64,000 nt of DNA, taken from contig CAADRB010000020.1 of NCBI GenBank assembly GCA_900708905.1, forward strand, positions 159,847 to 223,846, in the 5' to 3' direction. The DNA is from Hymenolepis diminuta. Taxonomy: Eukaryota > Platyhelminthes > Cestoda > Cyclophyllidea > Hymenolepididae. The translations under genes and the position numbers were made by a program. The notes under the pieces were generated by a model. It made no database searches and had not been told where the DNA came from. It was given only the letters and a program-made list of their open reading frames with translations. Of the stretch, positions 47,001-59,570 are shown piece after piece; position 1 is the stretch's first letter, and each line of letters starts with the position of its first letter.

Positions 47001-48279
47001 CTCTACATACACCGGTTTTATACAATTTTGGTGTACGGTATCAAAAAATTAATATAAATAAATCAGTTCACAATACAAACGAATGGTAGACAAACACTAA
47101 TTTACGCAATGATATTAAACTAATATTATAATATTACTGATAGGAATGCGGCAGGTACATCAGTACAAAGGTCTCTATTTTGCGACTATATATTTGCCGT
47201 AAATGATAAGTTCTCATAATTTTCGTAACTATTTAGAAGAGGAATGACTTACTGATTAGTTTGCGATGAGTTATGTGCCCTTTTTCGCTAAGTATGCGAA
47301 AGAAGTTGTGGTTTGCCCAATAAATTAGGCGGCCATAGTAATAGCCTTCACATGCATATTTCATGATAGCGTAATTCATCGCTAATCTTTCTCTATATGT
47401 ATTCTTACCTCTTCCTAGATTATTTTTTCTATCACCGCTAAACTTTAGTTTATTGTAACACCGAGGTCCACAAACCGATAATTCCCTCTCTGTTGCAGCT
47501 GAACATCAATAATACGATTTCTTTTTAGGATTCAATATCCAAGTTTCACCTTCCTGTTCACCGTTCACTTATTTAGCATCAATCTGGAAGTTGTCTTAAT
47601 CAACTTTTTTGTGTGTGGATGTAGAGTTCTCCATACTGTGGAGATGGGATTTTAGTAATATTTTGAGCATTGCAAAATCTTCCTATTAAAGACTTGCCCA
47701 GAGTAACAGTAATTAAATTTATATCTTTCTATCTCATTTGTAATTAATCAGGCTTCAGTTTGTTTTTTGTACTCTTTTAACAATATTTTAGACTCAATAT
47801 ATTCTGCATATCTAATCGCCTTAATCCTTTGGTGAATAAGATGTTGCGGATATAAATATTTTACCGCTTTTCCAAACTACTTTGAATTTTTTTCTTTTAC
47901 TAAATTTTTGATAGTACTTGTTTATATTTCTTTTAAATCCAAAAAAGTCTGATTCTGGTTTTATCCTGTTTATTTGTCTATTAATATGGTCACATTAAAT
48001 GTGATTTTTACAGAATTTCAATATTTTACTTACTGAAGGGGGAAAAATAGGATTTTTTCATTCGAAAGTTAATTATTTTGGATATTTGATATATTAATCT
48101 CGGTTAATGATTAACTTCCCAGAAGATCGGGGGACATTTACACACCATATGACAGTCTTTCTAAACGCAGTGTGTTCATTTTCACTATCCCATATATTTC
48201 GTAAACTAGTTTTAATTTACTTGATATTGAAAGAAGTTGTACATCTGCCTTCGTGGTGCATTCGTCACAGAGCACGTTT

Positions 48280-48440
48280 GCCATGTCAAAGGTCGGTGCA
48301 CTCCCAGTGAACGGAATAGTTGAGTCTGACGGATATAGATAGGGTTTGAGTCTCTCATTAGGGAGGCTTCATGTTGCTACTCTGTCCAATATGGGCGTTG
48401 TAAACGCTTTTCTAAATGAACTTAGAAATCGTGTTACATC
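48280..48440 (+). repeat. Dispersed repeat family 1, second good copy
   Basis: GGTCGGTGCACTCCCAGTGA, GGTTTGAGTCTCTCATTAGG, GAGGCTTCATGTTGCTACTC, TGTCCAATATGGGCGTTGTA and CGCTTTTCTAAATGAACTTA align with 15290-15462. GGTTTGAGTCT resembles a Pol III B box. The preceding 40 bases (TTCGTGGTGCATTCGTCACA onward) may be the family 2 head. Confidence 0.6.
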
Positions 48441-51400
48441 CGAAATTGGTTTGAGTTCATCTTGAGTGAATTCCGGTAGTTTGTGTTATATAATGATAAT
48501 CCATGTTTATATAGCTCTGTTATCAAAGAAAGAGTGTATGCAGCATTTAAATCCCAGCTTATATTGTTTTAGCTCTATTACTTTGAGGTGGAAGTGACAC
48601 TACCACTTAATCTTATAAACTTTATATTCGGATGTACGCTTTCACAGATAAACGTGAATTAATTGATGACATACAATATTGGTTAAATAGAAACGAAAGA
48701 AAAATCGACATCCAGTACTATTTTTGCCTAATTACCGTCAAAGCTTAGGTGTGGCCAAATAGATTAGTCTCCAAATGTCGTGGGAGTTTTAGTGTCAAAG
48801 AGATGACAATTGCAGTTAGTTCTCTATTTAATCATGTAGGCTTTAAGATGGATATCTCCATATCTTACTTAAACCTATCATTAAATCTACTAATCTAATC
48901 TTCCTGGCCAAGTCTTATATTTGACATGACCTTTTGATTAAAATGGACGTCTGACATCGTGATCAGTTAGCTCGGTGAATCCAGTTTCAATGCCATAGTT
49001 AATAATGGTTAGAAACTGTTTTACTCGAGTTTGGGAACACTTATTAACTCACTGTTATTTCTCAATGGAGCGAAAATGTTCCACTCCACTGTTTTTCTGA
49101 CGCGCCGTACTCATACACTGCTGCTGAATATAACAAATATTATTTTCTATTTTCTGTTTTTAAATGGAGAAATAACAACAACACATGGATACTCTATCCG
49201 AGGGGACGTGTTGTCATCGATTAGATATACCGACTCCTGACTTTGTCGTTTACTAAAAATTAGTGTTTATTTTACCTTATAACTCATTCACCCAAGGTGA
49301 ACTCTTACTATTTTTACCTATTTATCGAAGGTAAAAAAGGCTATTGATCAATCTGCAGTGATTTTTTTATATTGTCACTAAGTGCAAAAGAAGCTTCTGA
49401 TGTGCAGGTAATAAATTAGATGATGGACACACAATGTACTTTCAATTGCATATTTTATGATAAGGAAAATTCATTGTAATCTTTGTCTTACGATGTTTTC
49501 TTGTCTCTCAGTATTTTAAATTCAAAATTAGCATTGCTTATTGCTTATTCTCATCTGAACTCAGGAAGATAAGTGCTTTCTTTACTATCAATTCATGTTC
49601 AATGATAGTTAATAACTCCTAAGCCCACTTGGTAAAGTGTTTCCCGACACTCATCCTGGGTAGAGAGGAAGCAATTTAGAGCCTCAACCCTTTTATTGGT
49701 TAGGTTTAACCTAATGGCATTTGCCCATTCCGCTTACTGGATTTGTACCGGTGGATATTTATTCCGAACATTAGATCACTACTTTAATAAAGAGTTAAGG
49801 AGAGAGGATTGTGTAGAGGACGAGAATAAATTTAGAGAACAAAAGTCTTACTTCATTTGATTCTTGGATTGAAGCTAATGCGTGTAAACCACTCCTTCGT
49901 ATTCCAATGCTCTGTACTTCAAATACTAACATTTATCCCCTAGAATTCTAATGAATTCAATTTGGATAGTTCGTATTACCATTCCAGTGCATATTTTTCT
50001 TCCGAGGGCTGGATAATAAGAGCTGACATCATTTTAAGGTAACAGAATTCATGGTTAGTGGGCCACATAGTGTAAGCCACCAAGCACGTTGCTACTGAAG
50101 AATTGGAAGTAGGTCTGCAAATTTCTCAGTCCAGTATGGAAGCACGCACACTAGCACACAGAGTAACATGAGCGCAGAGCGTGGGCTAGTATGGGAGAAC
50201 AGCGGTCGCTGGCTAGAACTTGAGATATACTCAGCCTAATCCACGTGCTGCTAGAGGATTGTGGCCATTGTGACAAGATGGTGGCTTACCCTCGCTCCTC
50301 ATAACCTTTCTCCTTCTTCGTCCATATTACTTCCTTTCGTACTCTAGTTAATATTTATGCTCTCTCATTTTAGATTCCCTCAATAATGGCTTATTTTTAG
50401 ACCACGCTCTCTATCCAAAATTTTCCCAACATATGGTGGATTTAATGCCTGTCCAGTGTCGTTGATGTTTTTTCTTAGACATCATCCAATTAATTAATGA
50501 TCGGATTCACTCCCACTTCGTAATAAATTGGTACATTTATTTCGGTGGCTCGTAAAAATGTCGTTTTCCCTCGTTTTGATTTGTTGACATTTGTTCAATC
50601 TTAATGGAACGGAACGGAATGTTTGTGGCCAGATTTAGGATTTATTCTCAATAGTTTACCGTGTTTTTCTTTGACATTTTAATGTAGACTTTATTTCTGC
50701 GGATCGCTTTGATAATAATATCGTAATATAGATAGCCGATCTTATCATTAGGTATTGTCCGATACTAAATTTATTTCTATAGGTAAGGAGCATTTTGTAC
50801 AGAAAGACTTCCATTTCATTTATAATTGTGAAATGACGTATTGTGCGCTCAAATCTAAGGAAAATCTCATTAATTGTATTAAACTCGTCTGGACCAGTTT
50901 ATTGGAATTTTGTGGATGTAATTAGGATATTACTCGAATTTTGTTGCAGAATTATTACAACACCACGCATGTATCCTTTTTATTTGAAGAGCATTATGTA
51001 TACTTGGTCATAATGTTAATTTAGAAATCTATAAGCTGCTCTTGGTCTTTATTAAAGACAGTTTTATTGAGATTGCATAACCAGTCCCTCAATTACATCA
51101 ACTGAACAATTGACTTTTAACACCGCGGACATGAGGTCACTAAGTCAAATAACAGAAATGTGAATATTAAAACATGGAGCAGTGAACTCACCGAGCAAAA
51201 GACCGATAATATGGTAATTCCATGATTGGAATGAAGTAGAACTCTCGATGCCATGACTTTATTCTCCATTTCTGCTTGACCTTTTTTTCTTCACTTTTTC
51301 CTGGATTATTTTCTATTCCAATGTTTAGATCTTTTCTCTTGAATAGAATTTTATTTAATTTATCTTGAGTAACAATAATAATAAATCTTACTGGTTAGAA

Positions 51401-53170
51401 TTTTTAGAATTTAAAACATTTGGGCAATTTCATTGAACGTTTGTTAGAAGATAAAGAAACCCTTGTCACTAGTTAAGTGCCTCAAATATTTGGGTAGGTT
51501 CTGAACTCCTTTTCTGCAATTTTCCCTTATTCTGATGGTTGATTCTAAAATCTGACTTTTAATAATTCACGTAAATCAAATTCGAAAATGCCACTTCTAC
51601 AGGCTATTAAGGCAAGACTCATGCGATTTGGAAATGATTTGTAGTAGGTGTAGTATAAGTGTTTGGCGGAAAGACTGATGGAAAAAAAGTATTAGTACAC
51701 CTTTTTTCATACACTGGTCATATCTGTCTCTCCATCTATTCCTTTTATTCCTATACTCTCCCCTGAGTTTTATGTGGGATTGTTGTTAATTGCTTTGAAG
51801 TAAGGTACAAGTCGTTATTCCGAAATGGAGTAATGTCTGTCTCCTCGGTGAGTCTCTTTGAGTATTGGAGTTATCGTGGTAGGTTAACTGAAGTGTAGCC
51901 TCTTTGGTATGTGTATAAAACCTCCGTTTTTGTAACTTCTTCTTAAAAGACGTGATAACCATGAATATGGGCGTTTATAGAAAATAAATCAGTCTGAGAA
52001 ACGAACTACATTATAATAAAGCAACCTTTTTGTAAGTTAGTTCATTTGATCAAATGGCTGTACTTAGGCGATATTGCATTTACTGAGTGAATGAGGTGGC
52101 GTTTGTACATTTTGGTCTTTAAAGCAACAAATCCGTATAACTGAAGTTGTCATTGATGACTTTTTGATGATATTCGAAAACGTTTCGTTCGGTTAGAGCT
52201 TAGATTTGAAAGCAGTTAGGTGAAAATGACACTAGATTTGGGTCTTCAAGAGTGAAAGTTTGTATCCGTTTTGTCTTGCCTTAACTCTCGTCTCATAGTT
52301 AATGCACTTACTCGCGCGAATATTTTAATCGATAATCGACAACCATATTAATAAAATAATAAGAAAATTGTGTTTATTTTATAATAAACTACATTATAAT
52401 TGATAAATAAATTCAAAATGTGAAATTATTATTAAAATGATGAATACAGTTTTGTTTTATTTATTTATATTTTATCAAAATGAGAATTTGATGAAAAGAA
52501 TATCCTTTTATTTGCTAATACTCAAATATTTAGCACACCAAATTGGTATGTATTCTCTTTGAAACACGTATTTCAAACATTTTAACCTACAGTTGGCAAA
52601 TTTTAGTAGTTGGAAAGTATTTGGTTTAGCGCCGAAAGTGAAATTAATTATTACCCTCACTGCTTCGCATGGTTACTCAATGAATCACTGGTTTTTTTCC
52701 TTTTATGCTTAATTTCTCCTCCTGCTTCTCGTATTTGAAAAGTGACTTGTAATCCAATGCAATTCGCCTCTTTCTTCCTCTAATGGTGATAACAAGTCTC
52801 GTTCTAGTAGAAATAGGGGATTTTCTGCGTCACCAAATGTAATAAATTACGATTCTGCTACACTGAAAGTTAAAGGTCAACTTGCATTAAGTAAATTGCA
52901 TACCACTGTCATCTTCGTAAAATATATATTTCCATTTATTAATAAAGATGGTATACAATTTACTAATTTGACAAGTGGATGTATAGTTAAAACAAAGGGG
53001 AAATGGTTTCGGAAAAGGATAGGGGGATTCTGTCCATGGAAATCGGGAAAATTAATTCTTTTCTGAATGTCTTAATATCGCCGAAAAAAATGACCGTTAT
53101 TGGGGTAATTGAAGACGATCAACTAATGAGAACAGGAATGATAAAATTTAGCGTTTGACTAATATTCATA
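48441..53170. other. AT-rich non-coding stretch before mariner 1
   Basis: No gene was recognised. Repeat family 2 occupies 50045-50295 on the minus strand. The rest is AT-rich and shows nothing I can name. Confidence 0.45.
50045..50295 (-). repeat. Dispersed repeat family 2, minus-strand copy
   Basis: Read on the minus strand: CCATCTTGTCACAATGGCCA, then CTAGCAGCACGTGG, then after about 140 bases GTAGCAACGTGCTTGGTGGC. This is the same order as in the 28 kb copy. The middle contains CACACTAGCACAC-type simple sequence on the plus strand. It is more GC-rich than its surroundings, as expected for a relatively young insertion. Confidence 0.55.
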
Positions 53171-53349
53171 ACACATGGGCTGAAAAGTCCCGGGTCTAAC
53201 ACATAGATGGCGCTAGTTTTATTGCAGTCATCTTTTTTTCAGTTAATACTAACCTTCAAAAGACAGCTGTTAAAATTTCATGATATTTTATTCATTAGTT
53301 TGTGAGTTATTGTGCTAAGAGTGACGCTACTTTTGTTATTATTAAAACA

Positions 53350-54469
53350 ATGGATCAAAAACAATTTCGTGTTTTAATTTTACACCGCTTCTTGATGGGA
53401 AAAAATGCCGTTCAAGCGAAGCAATGGCTTGAAAAGTGTTATGGGGACTCCGCTCCATCAGAAACAACAATAAAACGTTGGTCTGCTGACTTCAAACGTG
53501 GTCGTAGAGGCACCGACGATGCAGAACGCAGTGGACGTCCAAATGAGGCGGTAACACCAGAAAANNNNNNNNNNNNNNNNNNNNNNNNNNNNNNNNNNNN
53601 NNNNNNNNNNNNNNNNNNNNNNNNNNNNNNNNNNNNNNNNNNNNNNNNNNNNNNNNNNNNNNNNNNNNNNNNNNNNNNNNNNNNNNNNNNNNNNNNNNNN
53701 NNNNNNNNNNNNNNNNNNNNNNNNNNNNNNNNNNNNNNNNNNNNNNNNNNNNNNNNNNNNNNNNNNNNNNNNNNNNNNNNNNNNNNNNNNNNNNNNNNNN
53801 NNNNNNNNNNNNNNNNNNNNNNNNNNNNNNNNNNNNNNNNNNNNNNNNNNNNNNNNNNNNNNNNNNNNNNNNNNNNNNNNNNNNNNNNNNNNNNNNNNNN
53901 NNNNNNNNNNNNNNNNNNNNNNNNNNNNNNNNNNNNNNNNNNNNNNNNNNNNNNNNNNNNNNNNNNNNNNNNNNNNNNNNNNNNNNNNNNNNNNNNNNNN
54001 TTATGGCCTCGGTATTTTGGGATGTGCGTGGTGTAATATTCATCGACTATTTTGAGAAAGGAAATAACATTAACAGTGAATATTATATAGCGTTATTTGA
54101 GGGTTTGAAGGCCGAAATTGCAAAGAAACGACCGCATATGGCAAAGAAAAAATGTTGTTTCATCAAGACAACGCACTGTGTGACAAGTGTATCAAAACAA
54201 TGGCAAAACTACATGAATAGAACTTCGAATTGCTCCCACATCCATCGTATTCGCCAGATTTGGCTCCCAGTGACTACTGGCTGTTCGCAGACCTGAAAAA
54301 AATGCTCACCGGTAAGAAATTATGCACGAACGAAGAGGTTATCGCTGAAACTGAGGCCTATTTTGAGGCAAAAGATAAATCATTCTACAGAAGTGGCATT
54401 GAAATGTTAGAGCGGCGCTGAAATGATTGCGTTGCTCTTGATGGAGATTACNTTGATGAATAAAGCTAA
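53350..54469 (+). pseudogene. Mariner 1 transposase, gapped and disrupted
   Basis: The start MDQKQFRVLILHRFLMGKNA is at ATG 53350, followed by a helix-turn-helix region (SAPSETTIKRW). Catalytic sequence after the gap includes FWDVRGVIFIDYFEKG, then HQDNA and SPDLAPSDYWLF with 34 positions between the two Asp residues, the DD34D signature of mariner. Lesions seen: a frameshift in the A-run near 54142-54153, a TAG at 54218-54220 and a TGA at 54419-54421 where a Trp codon is expected (ERR then NDCVALDGDY). It would normally end near 54469. The first catalytic Asp falls in the gap. It cannot encode an active enzyme as assembled. Confidence 0.9.
53565..54000. other. Assembly gap (436 N) inside the mariner 1 transposase
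   Basis: The gap removes the middle of the transposase, about residues 73-217 if its size is right. Element length across the gap is normal for mariner, so the gap estimate is plausible. A further single N lies at 54452. Confidence 0.99.
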
Positions 54470-54859
54470 TTTTGAACCAAAAACTGTGTTTTCTTTGTTA
54501 GGCCCGGGACTTTTCAGCCTGTGTTAGGTGAATTAATTTTGATTGCATTAAACGCTTAACTTTTCGAATCTCCGAATTTCTATCCTTTTTTAGGCCAAAT
54601 ATATTTGTACTCATCTGAGAAAATAGCACTTTATTGCTGCAGTTTCCTTTAACGTAACTGTTGTGTATCTAAGACTTCTTGTTAGTGTCAATTCACTTTC
54701 CATAACCAGACGTCTAAATTGCCTTGAATGTGTGTAGCTTAAATAACATTCATGTCTCCGCGTCGCCATAAAATTTACCCCTTTATGGGATAGTACAAAT
54801 TTGTCATGTTTTCTTAGCCAGATTTAGTCTAAATTTTCTTAATTAATTTATTTTTTCAG

Positions 54860-54919
54860 ACGATTCGATAATGCTCTCCTAGTTTGTCCTCCGGAACACA
54901 AGATTCAACTCTACGGAAA
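54860..54919 (+). CDS. Candidate 60-base exon with HAT-repeat-like peptide (SYF1/XAB2-like)
   Basis: The segment is flanked by a strong acceptor (TTATTTTTTCAG) and a consensus donor GTGAGT at 54920. In phase 2 to phase 2 it encodes RFDNALLVCPPEHKIQLYG. F-[DE]-x-A-L-x-x-C-P-P-x-x-x-K-x-L-Y resembles a HAT repeat of the pre-mRNA splicing factor SYF1/XAB2, which has FEQALDGCPP followed by a KTLY phrase. No neighbouring exon of such a gene was recognised on either side. Its phase is compatible with the BUBR1-like exon at 18136-18287, but the peptide does not look like the BUBR1 TPR region. A chance splice-flanked frame is possible. Confidence 0.4.
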
Positions 54920-57900
54920 GTGAGTGCACGTTTTTTATTTTTCTCTACCCTCCAAGTCTTGTTTATATTATACAGATAATTATTAATTTTAAGGCTGCAT
55001 CCACATAATTTAATCGGTGAATTATGTGAAATAAATGTATTGCACCGAAATTCCATTAGCATTCTTTGCTGCTAACTGGAATGCCCGCGTAATTTGACTG
55101 GAAACTGAAACCGCCTTATTACTGATCCCGATATATTCAAATTTGAGTAGGTAGACTGTATTATTAATCTGCTAACCGATAGCTTGGAATGGCTAAGGGC
55201 CTACTCCAGAGCAGCTTAACTTACAATGTAGGGAAGTTTTGGGAGGCGTAATAGTGGGATCAGGTTGTGAGAGGTTATTTGATGTACTTTCCCTAGGATA
55301 GTGCGTTATTAGGTCCTAATGCCCTCTTCTTAGCCGCAAATATTGAGATGGTAGGACTTGTCCGATTAATCGTATTTTGAGTAAGGAATCGGACTTCTTG
55401 ACGCATTTCAGATCCTCCTTGTCGCACTTTCTTTGGGAATAAAGGAAATAATAATAGTTCTGAGAGAAATTGTATAGTTACTTAGAACTGTGATCCATCT
55501 CCTTCTTGGTTTCTTCTCTCACCAATACAGTTTTATCCTTCTACCTGCAAAAGAGCTTTGTATAAACCGAAAACTCAGAATTTCTTTGTTTTGACCTTTA
55601 TAACATGATCACTGTCATGATATTTCGATTTTGGAAAATCCCCCTCCCCTCCCCAAGACTTTTATTTATCATCAATTCTAGATAATCTTTGGCTAGGAAT
55701 CATCAGAAAGTTGTAAGGAGCACTTTATCCAGTTATCCTCGTCAAGGCCATGATTTTCAACTTTCGTCACATTTACTCGGTCATGTGTTGGATGAAGTCA
55801 GTATAAACATAGTTGATGCTCATATTTTCAATGAATTTCTTCAATGCAAATCTATAAGAAATATGGCAAGGGATATCAGTAATAAGTTTTGTATTTTTTA
55901 ATGATAGACTTGTGACGCCAATTACAGTACTCAAAACTAGTCCTTGAAAAAAAAATGGTACATCTGATTTTCCGTTTATCACCAACAAAGAATAGATTTG
56001 AATAACACCGAGATGTACTTGACTACAGAATAGCACGCAGAAGAGTGTAGGAAGTTATCTATCACAACTATGTTTAATAGGGGCTCTGACAGTTCTTAAT
56101 ACAAGGTGAGACATTGTATGGTCAATAAAGATGTTGAGTTACCACAGTCGCATAAATGAGAATGACGTATACCAGTTAATGAATAGCCAGTGACCGAATG
56201 AGTTAATAGTGGACAATTCAATGAAATTTGATCTGTGGATGAAGAGAGATTGGCATCGCACTTAATGTCACACATAAAGTTACTCTAGGAACTAGCAGAT
56301 TTGAGGAGAATTACAGCATTCTAAATGAATATATTTTTTTCTTTTTGAGTCTGATATAGAAATCTACAACAATGAAAATGCTCATCGAGTTTTTTTTTCA
56401 TTTACGCCCTTATATCGATATTCTAATGGTCGATTGAGTATCACTATTTAATATGCTCATAGTGATTTTATTTAATATCTGCGTTATCTTTTGTCGTGGC
56501 TCGCACATTTTTTTTCATCAAGCTGTGCGGAAGGCACATCCCCCGGGTCTTAAGCGCTGCACGGTTTTCATCTGAGCTCTACTCCTCACTTAATCAAAAT
56601 TTAAGCCCACTGGTTGCCAGGTTGCTGTCTCCTCTCTGTTCTTCTTTAATGATGAAAACTTTCTGTCACCGACTTTCTCATTCTTATGGTAACTGAATTC
56701 GTGCAACTGAAGGGACGACAGCTTTATTTTCTCCATCTTACATTGGCATCTTCTAAGAGCTAGGCTGCAGTTGGCTCAAACACGGAGGGAGCTAGGAAGA
56801 TCGATAATGTAGCCACTCCGAGACATTTTGTTAACTTAAAAAAAGATGTTTACAGGAGTAAAAGCCTTCTTCTCATAATTGAAGGTCAGCCACTGTATTT
56901 TTTTTATTAGAGAGTCCTCTAAACTAACTTATGTGCCTGCACTGACTCCTCAATCTTGAGCTATATTTATTGGTATGGCTGTTGTTGGAATTGGTCCATA
57001 TTTCTTTTACTAATTTAATCACTGAATAGGCATTTCAAGTATTCTTATTTTGTATACATGCGACTGATTATCAACCGGCACCAATGTTAATCAGTGCTAT
57101 CGGTCATCAATGAATATCCACTCAAATCTATATCATTTTGTATCAGAGACGAATTAATGCTTTGTTATTCAGTTTTAGCTAAAGTTCTTACCCCCTTTTC
57201 TGACAATTCTCTCTGAATTTTTTTGCGTCACTCATACTCTATATTCCGAAGTAAAATTTTGTCGCATCCCCTAAGCCTCCTAACTGACTAACCGCAAATC
57301 CTCCTCCATTCCACCTCAACGGATTTCCTGTTCGAAAATATTCACAGTGAAAAGTTTTAATTACTTCCACTTTCTCGTTACACTTTATCAGAAACTTATC
57401 ATTTGTTATGTTTTCTCTCCTCTGCAGTATCCTACAAAAGGAATAGACGAGAAATTGCGAAATTCACAGTTGACCTGTCCTAAACTTTCTTTTCAATAGC
57501 AGAGCACATTAATGGAGCGGGAAAAAAACTCGCATGCAGGGTATTTTTTTTGCGGAATGCTCTTAGTTTTCACATCTCATTCTGACTTGCGTCACTAAAC
57601 CTTTTAAAAGGGTTAAACCCAAATCTATTGTTAAACATAGTGAAATTGAGGAGTAACTCCCTATTTTATAAATTAAACTATTTATTTATTAATCTATTTT
57701 TCTTCTGCGCTTTTGAGAGTGCTAGGAAGTCTAGTTTCTGCCTCTGAATTCACTTGTTCACCAGATACCACTAGACTACGGTTGACTCAGACCCGGAGAG
57801 AAAGACAGAACACATCTACTCCAATATACTCCAACTGAGCTATGGCTTTATATATGAATTTAAATTGTCTTCATATTGTTGATGTTTGGAGATCCAAACG

Positions 57901-58559
57901 CCGCCAAACTGATAATTTTTGTCACAATTAACTGCCAGGAGCAATGTGCGGCCCTTGTATTGATTTGGTTGATATGCAATGTGTAGAAATTGATTATATT
58001 GAGACAAAACAGCAATCTTCTAGCTTTGAGCTTTGTTGGTCGGTTTATTACCGCTTATAATGTGACAATAAGAAGGGTACTCTTAGCACGAGATTACATT
58101 TAAACTTTGTAGTTTGAAATATGTACGCGTATTGGCTTGTAGTATCCGTCGCCTTCGCACTCTTGCCGTTATTAAGGATAGGTATTCTTTTTCAGACCCG
58201 GGAATAGAGTAGGCTTGGGTTTCACCCTATGAACTTAAAGTAATCCACAGCTATCTATCCATTTCTCTAATCTAGTGACATTTCCGAACTTCCCCTTTTT
58301 TCTATACATTTTATCGTTAACTGTAAAAGGCGATATATGTACATATATGCAAGATGCGTAAGGTATCTGAGGACACTTATATTTTTATATTTTAAACTAA
58401 CCCGATAATAATTTATGCACTTTTAATATCATAAAATCTCCTGACAGATACTACTATAGCTAATGAAATGAAAATACACTCTATGATAATACCTATAAAA
58501 ACGGAACATAACAATTTAGAAATTACAAGATTTCTAAAAGTCGCCACGTCTTTCGTTTG
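54920..58559. other. AT-rich non-coding stretch between the HAT-like exon and mariner-like relic 3
   Basis: No further exon could be supported. Open frames at 55689-55901 and 56496-56696 have no recognisable motif. The only named structure is repeat family 4 at 57760-57798. Confidence 0.4.
57760..57798 (-). repeat. Dispersed repeat family 4, copy 2 (A-box-like)
   Basis: CACCAGATACCACTAGACTA then GACTCAGACCCGGAG, matching 23510-23568 with about 20 fewer bases between the two phrases. On the minus strand GTAGTCTAGTGGTA is close to a tRNA A box. Confidence 0.45.
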
Positions 58560-59570
58560 CAAAGCTGGAAAGAAGCTGAATGGAAACAATGGAGATGAAT
58601 TGGCCGCCATGAGGAAGAGAAAACAGGAGCATTGTCGACGCTCTGCTGACCTACTCAGTTACACACTCACTTAGAACACCTGAGTTTGTCAGAAGGGTGT
58701 ATGGCATGGTATAATGGATGAAAATCGTGGGAAGTCAATGCACGATATCTTACCAGAAATATTCAACTGTCTAAAGGAACAACAATATATAAGGAATGTT
58801 GTTTATCAAGCCTTTGGATACAAATCATAGGCTCTCAGGTAAGGTCAGTTTATGTGAACAAAACCGACTCAAGAGAATCGTTTATTGCGTGGAAAAGGAC
58901 TCTTAAAGAAATCGAAACACCCAGAAGAAAAGTGTCTTTTATTTTTCCCCTACGAAAAAAATTCCACCAAGATGGAAAAAGTCAATCGAAGAAATGATAG
59001 GTGGCCATACGTGGGCGGACTTCACTGAAGTTCCAACTGTTATGTATGCGCACGAAGCTCCCAGCAACAATGATGGTGTTCAGTGTTGTGAGGGTCGGTG
59101 AAGGAGAGCTACATCATGACTCCTCTGTTTTTTCCACAGGGCCATAGAATCAATGTAGATGCAAATGCCTATGTGGGAACTCTTCAAACCATTATTTTTA
59201 GACCGCCTTAGATAGATAGCGTGCCCAATAGTGGAAGACTCGTTGTCTTCCAACAAAATTCGGTCCCATCCCGTGAAGTTCTAAATACCCAGGATTCGAT
59301 GGATGGTGGAGAATTTTCATCATCATGTTACACCAAACTTATGTCCGCCTCCTAGCTCACCAGACCTTAATCCTTTGGATTGTTACGTGTGGGGTGGGTC
59401 GTGGTTGAGAAGGAAGTCAATAAGCATCGCCATAACACCAAATCCCCCTCTCTTATGGAAAAAATAGCCCGAGGAATGGAGGACATCATCAATAAGGACC
59501 ACCTGATCTGATGAAAGCTTGCAGGCAGTCGCTTTCGGACTGGAATTGAGTGGGTAATAGAAAAACCTAA
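58560..59570 (+). pseudogene. Mariner-like transposase relic 3
   Basis: Fragments in several frames follow transposase order: RKRKQEHCRRSADLLS (about 58609-58656), DENRGKSMHDILPEI, YIRNVVYQAFGYKS, HPEEKCLLFF, NRRNDRW, QGHRINVDANAYVGTLQTI, VFQQNSVPS and SPDLNPLDCYVWG, then KHRHNTKSPS. The last phrases correspond to the second and third catalytic Asp regions of the Tc1/mariner superfamily. The second Asp is Asn here (AAT at 59257-59259) and the third is retained (GAT at 59378-59380). There are many frameshifts and stops. Terminal repeats were not found. It differs from mariners 1 and 2, giving a third lineage in the window. Confidence 0.8.

Larger units (their letters stand above)
28351..48279. 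other. About 20 kb of AT-rich DNA without a recognisable gene
   Basis: No exon could be supported. The region holds repeat family 3 at 30635-30767 and 37321-37580, a 20-base palindrome at 32546-32565, a G9 run at 34276-34284, an assembly gap at 36845-36872 and a short local repeat at 44013 and 44891. Open frames at 38.2-38.6, 39.1-39.6 and 42.0-43.0 kb are low-complexity and show no family motifs. It could be intergenic, or intron of a plus-strand gene such as the BUBR1-like gene. Confidence 0.5.
53171..54524 (+). mobile_element. Mariner element (mariner 1), TIR-bounded, with internal assembly gap
   Basis: The ends are inverted repeats: ACACATGGGCTGAAAAGTCC from 53171, and ACACAGGCTGAAAAGTCCCG as the reverse complement of the right end at 54524. 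The left copy has two extra bases. TA flanks both ends (53169-53170 and 54525-54526), the expected target duplication. The element is 1354 bases including 436 N. The transposase lies on the plus strand. The gap inside a repeated element suggests other copies in the genome that confused the assembler. Confidence 0.93.

Noticed and set aside
18136..54919. Joining the BUBR1-like exon directly to the 54860 exon because the phases match
   Set aside because: The resulting peptide does not resemble the conserved sequence after the BUBR1 KEN box, and one in three exons would match in phase by chance.
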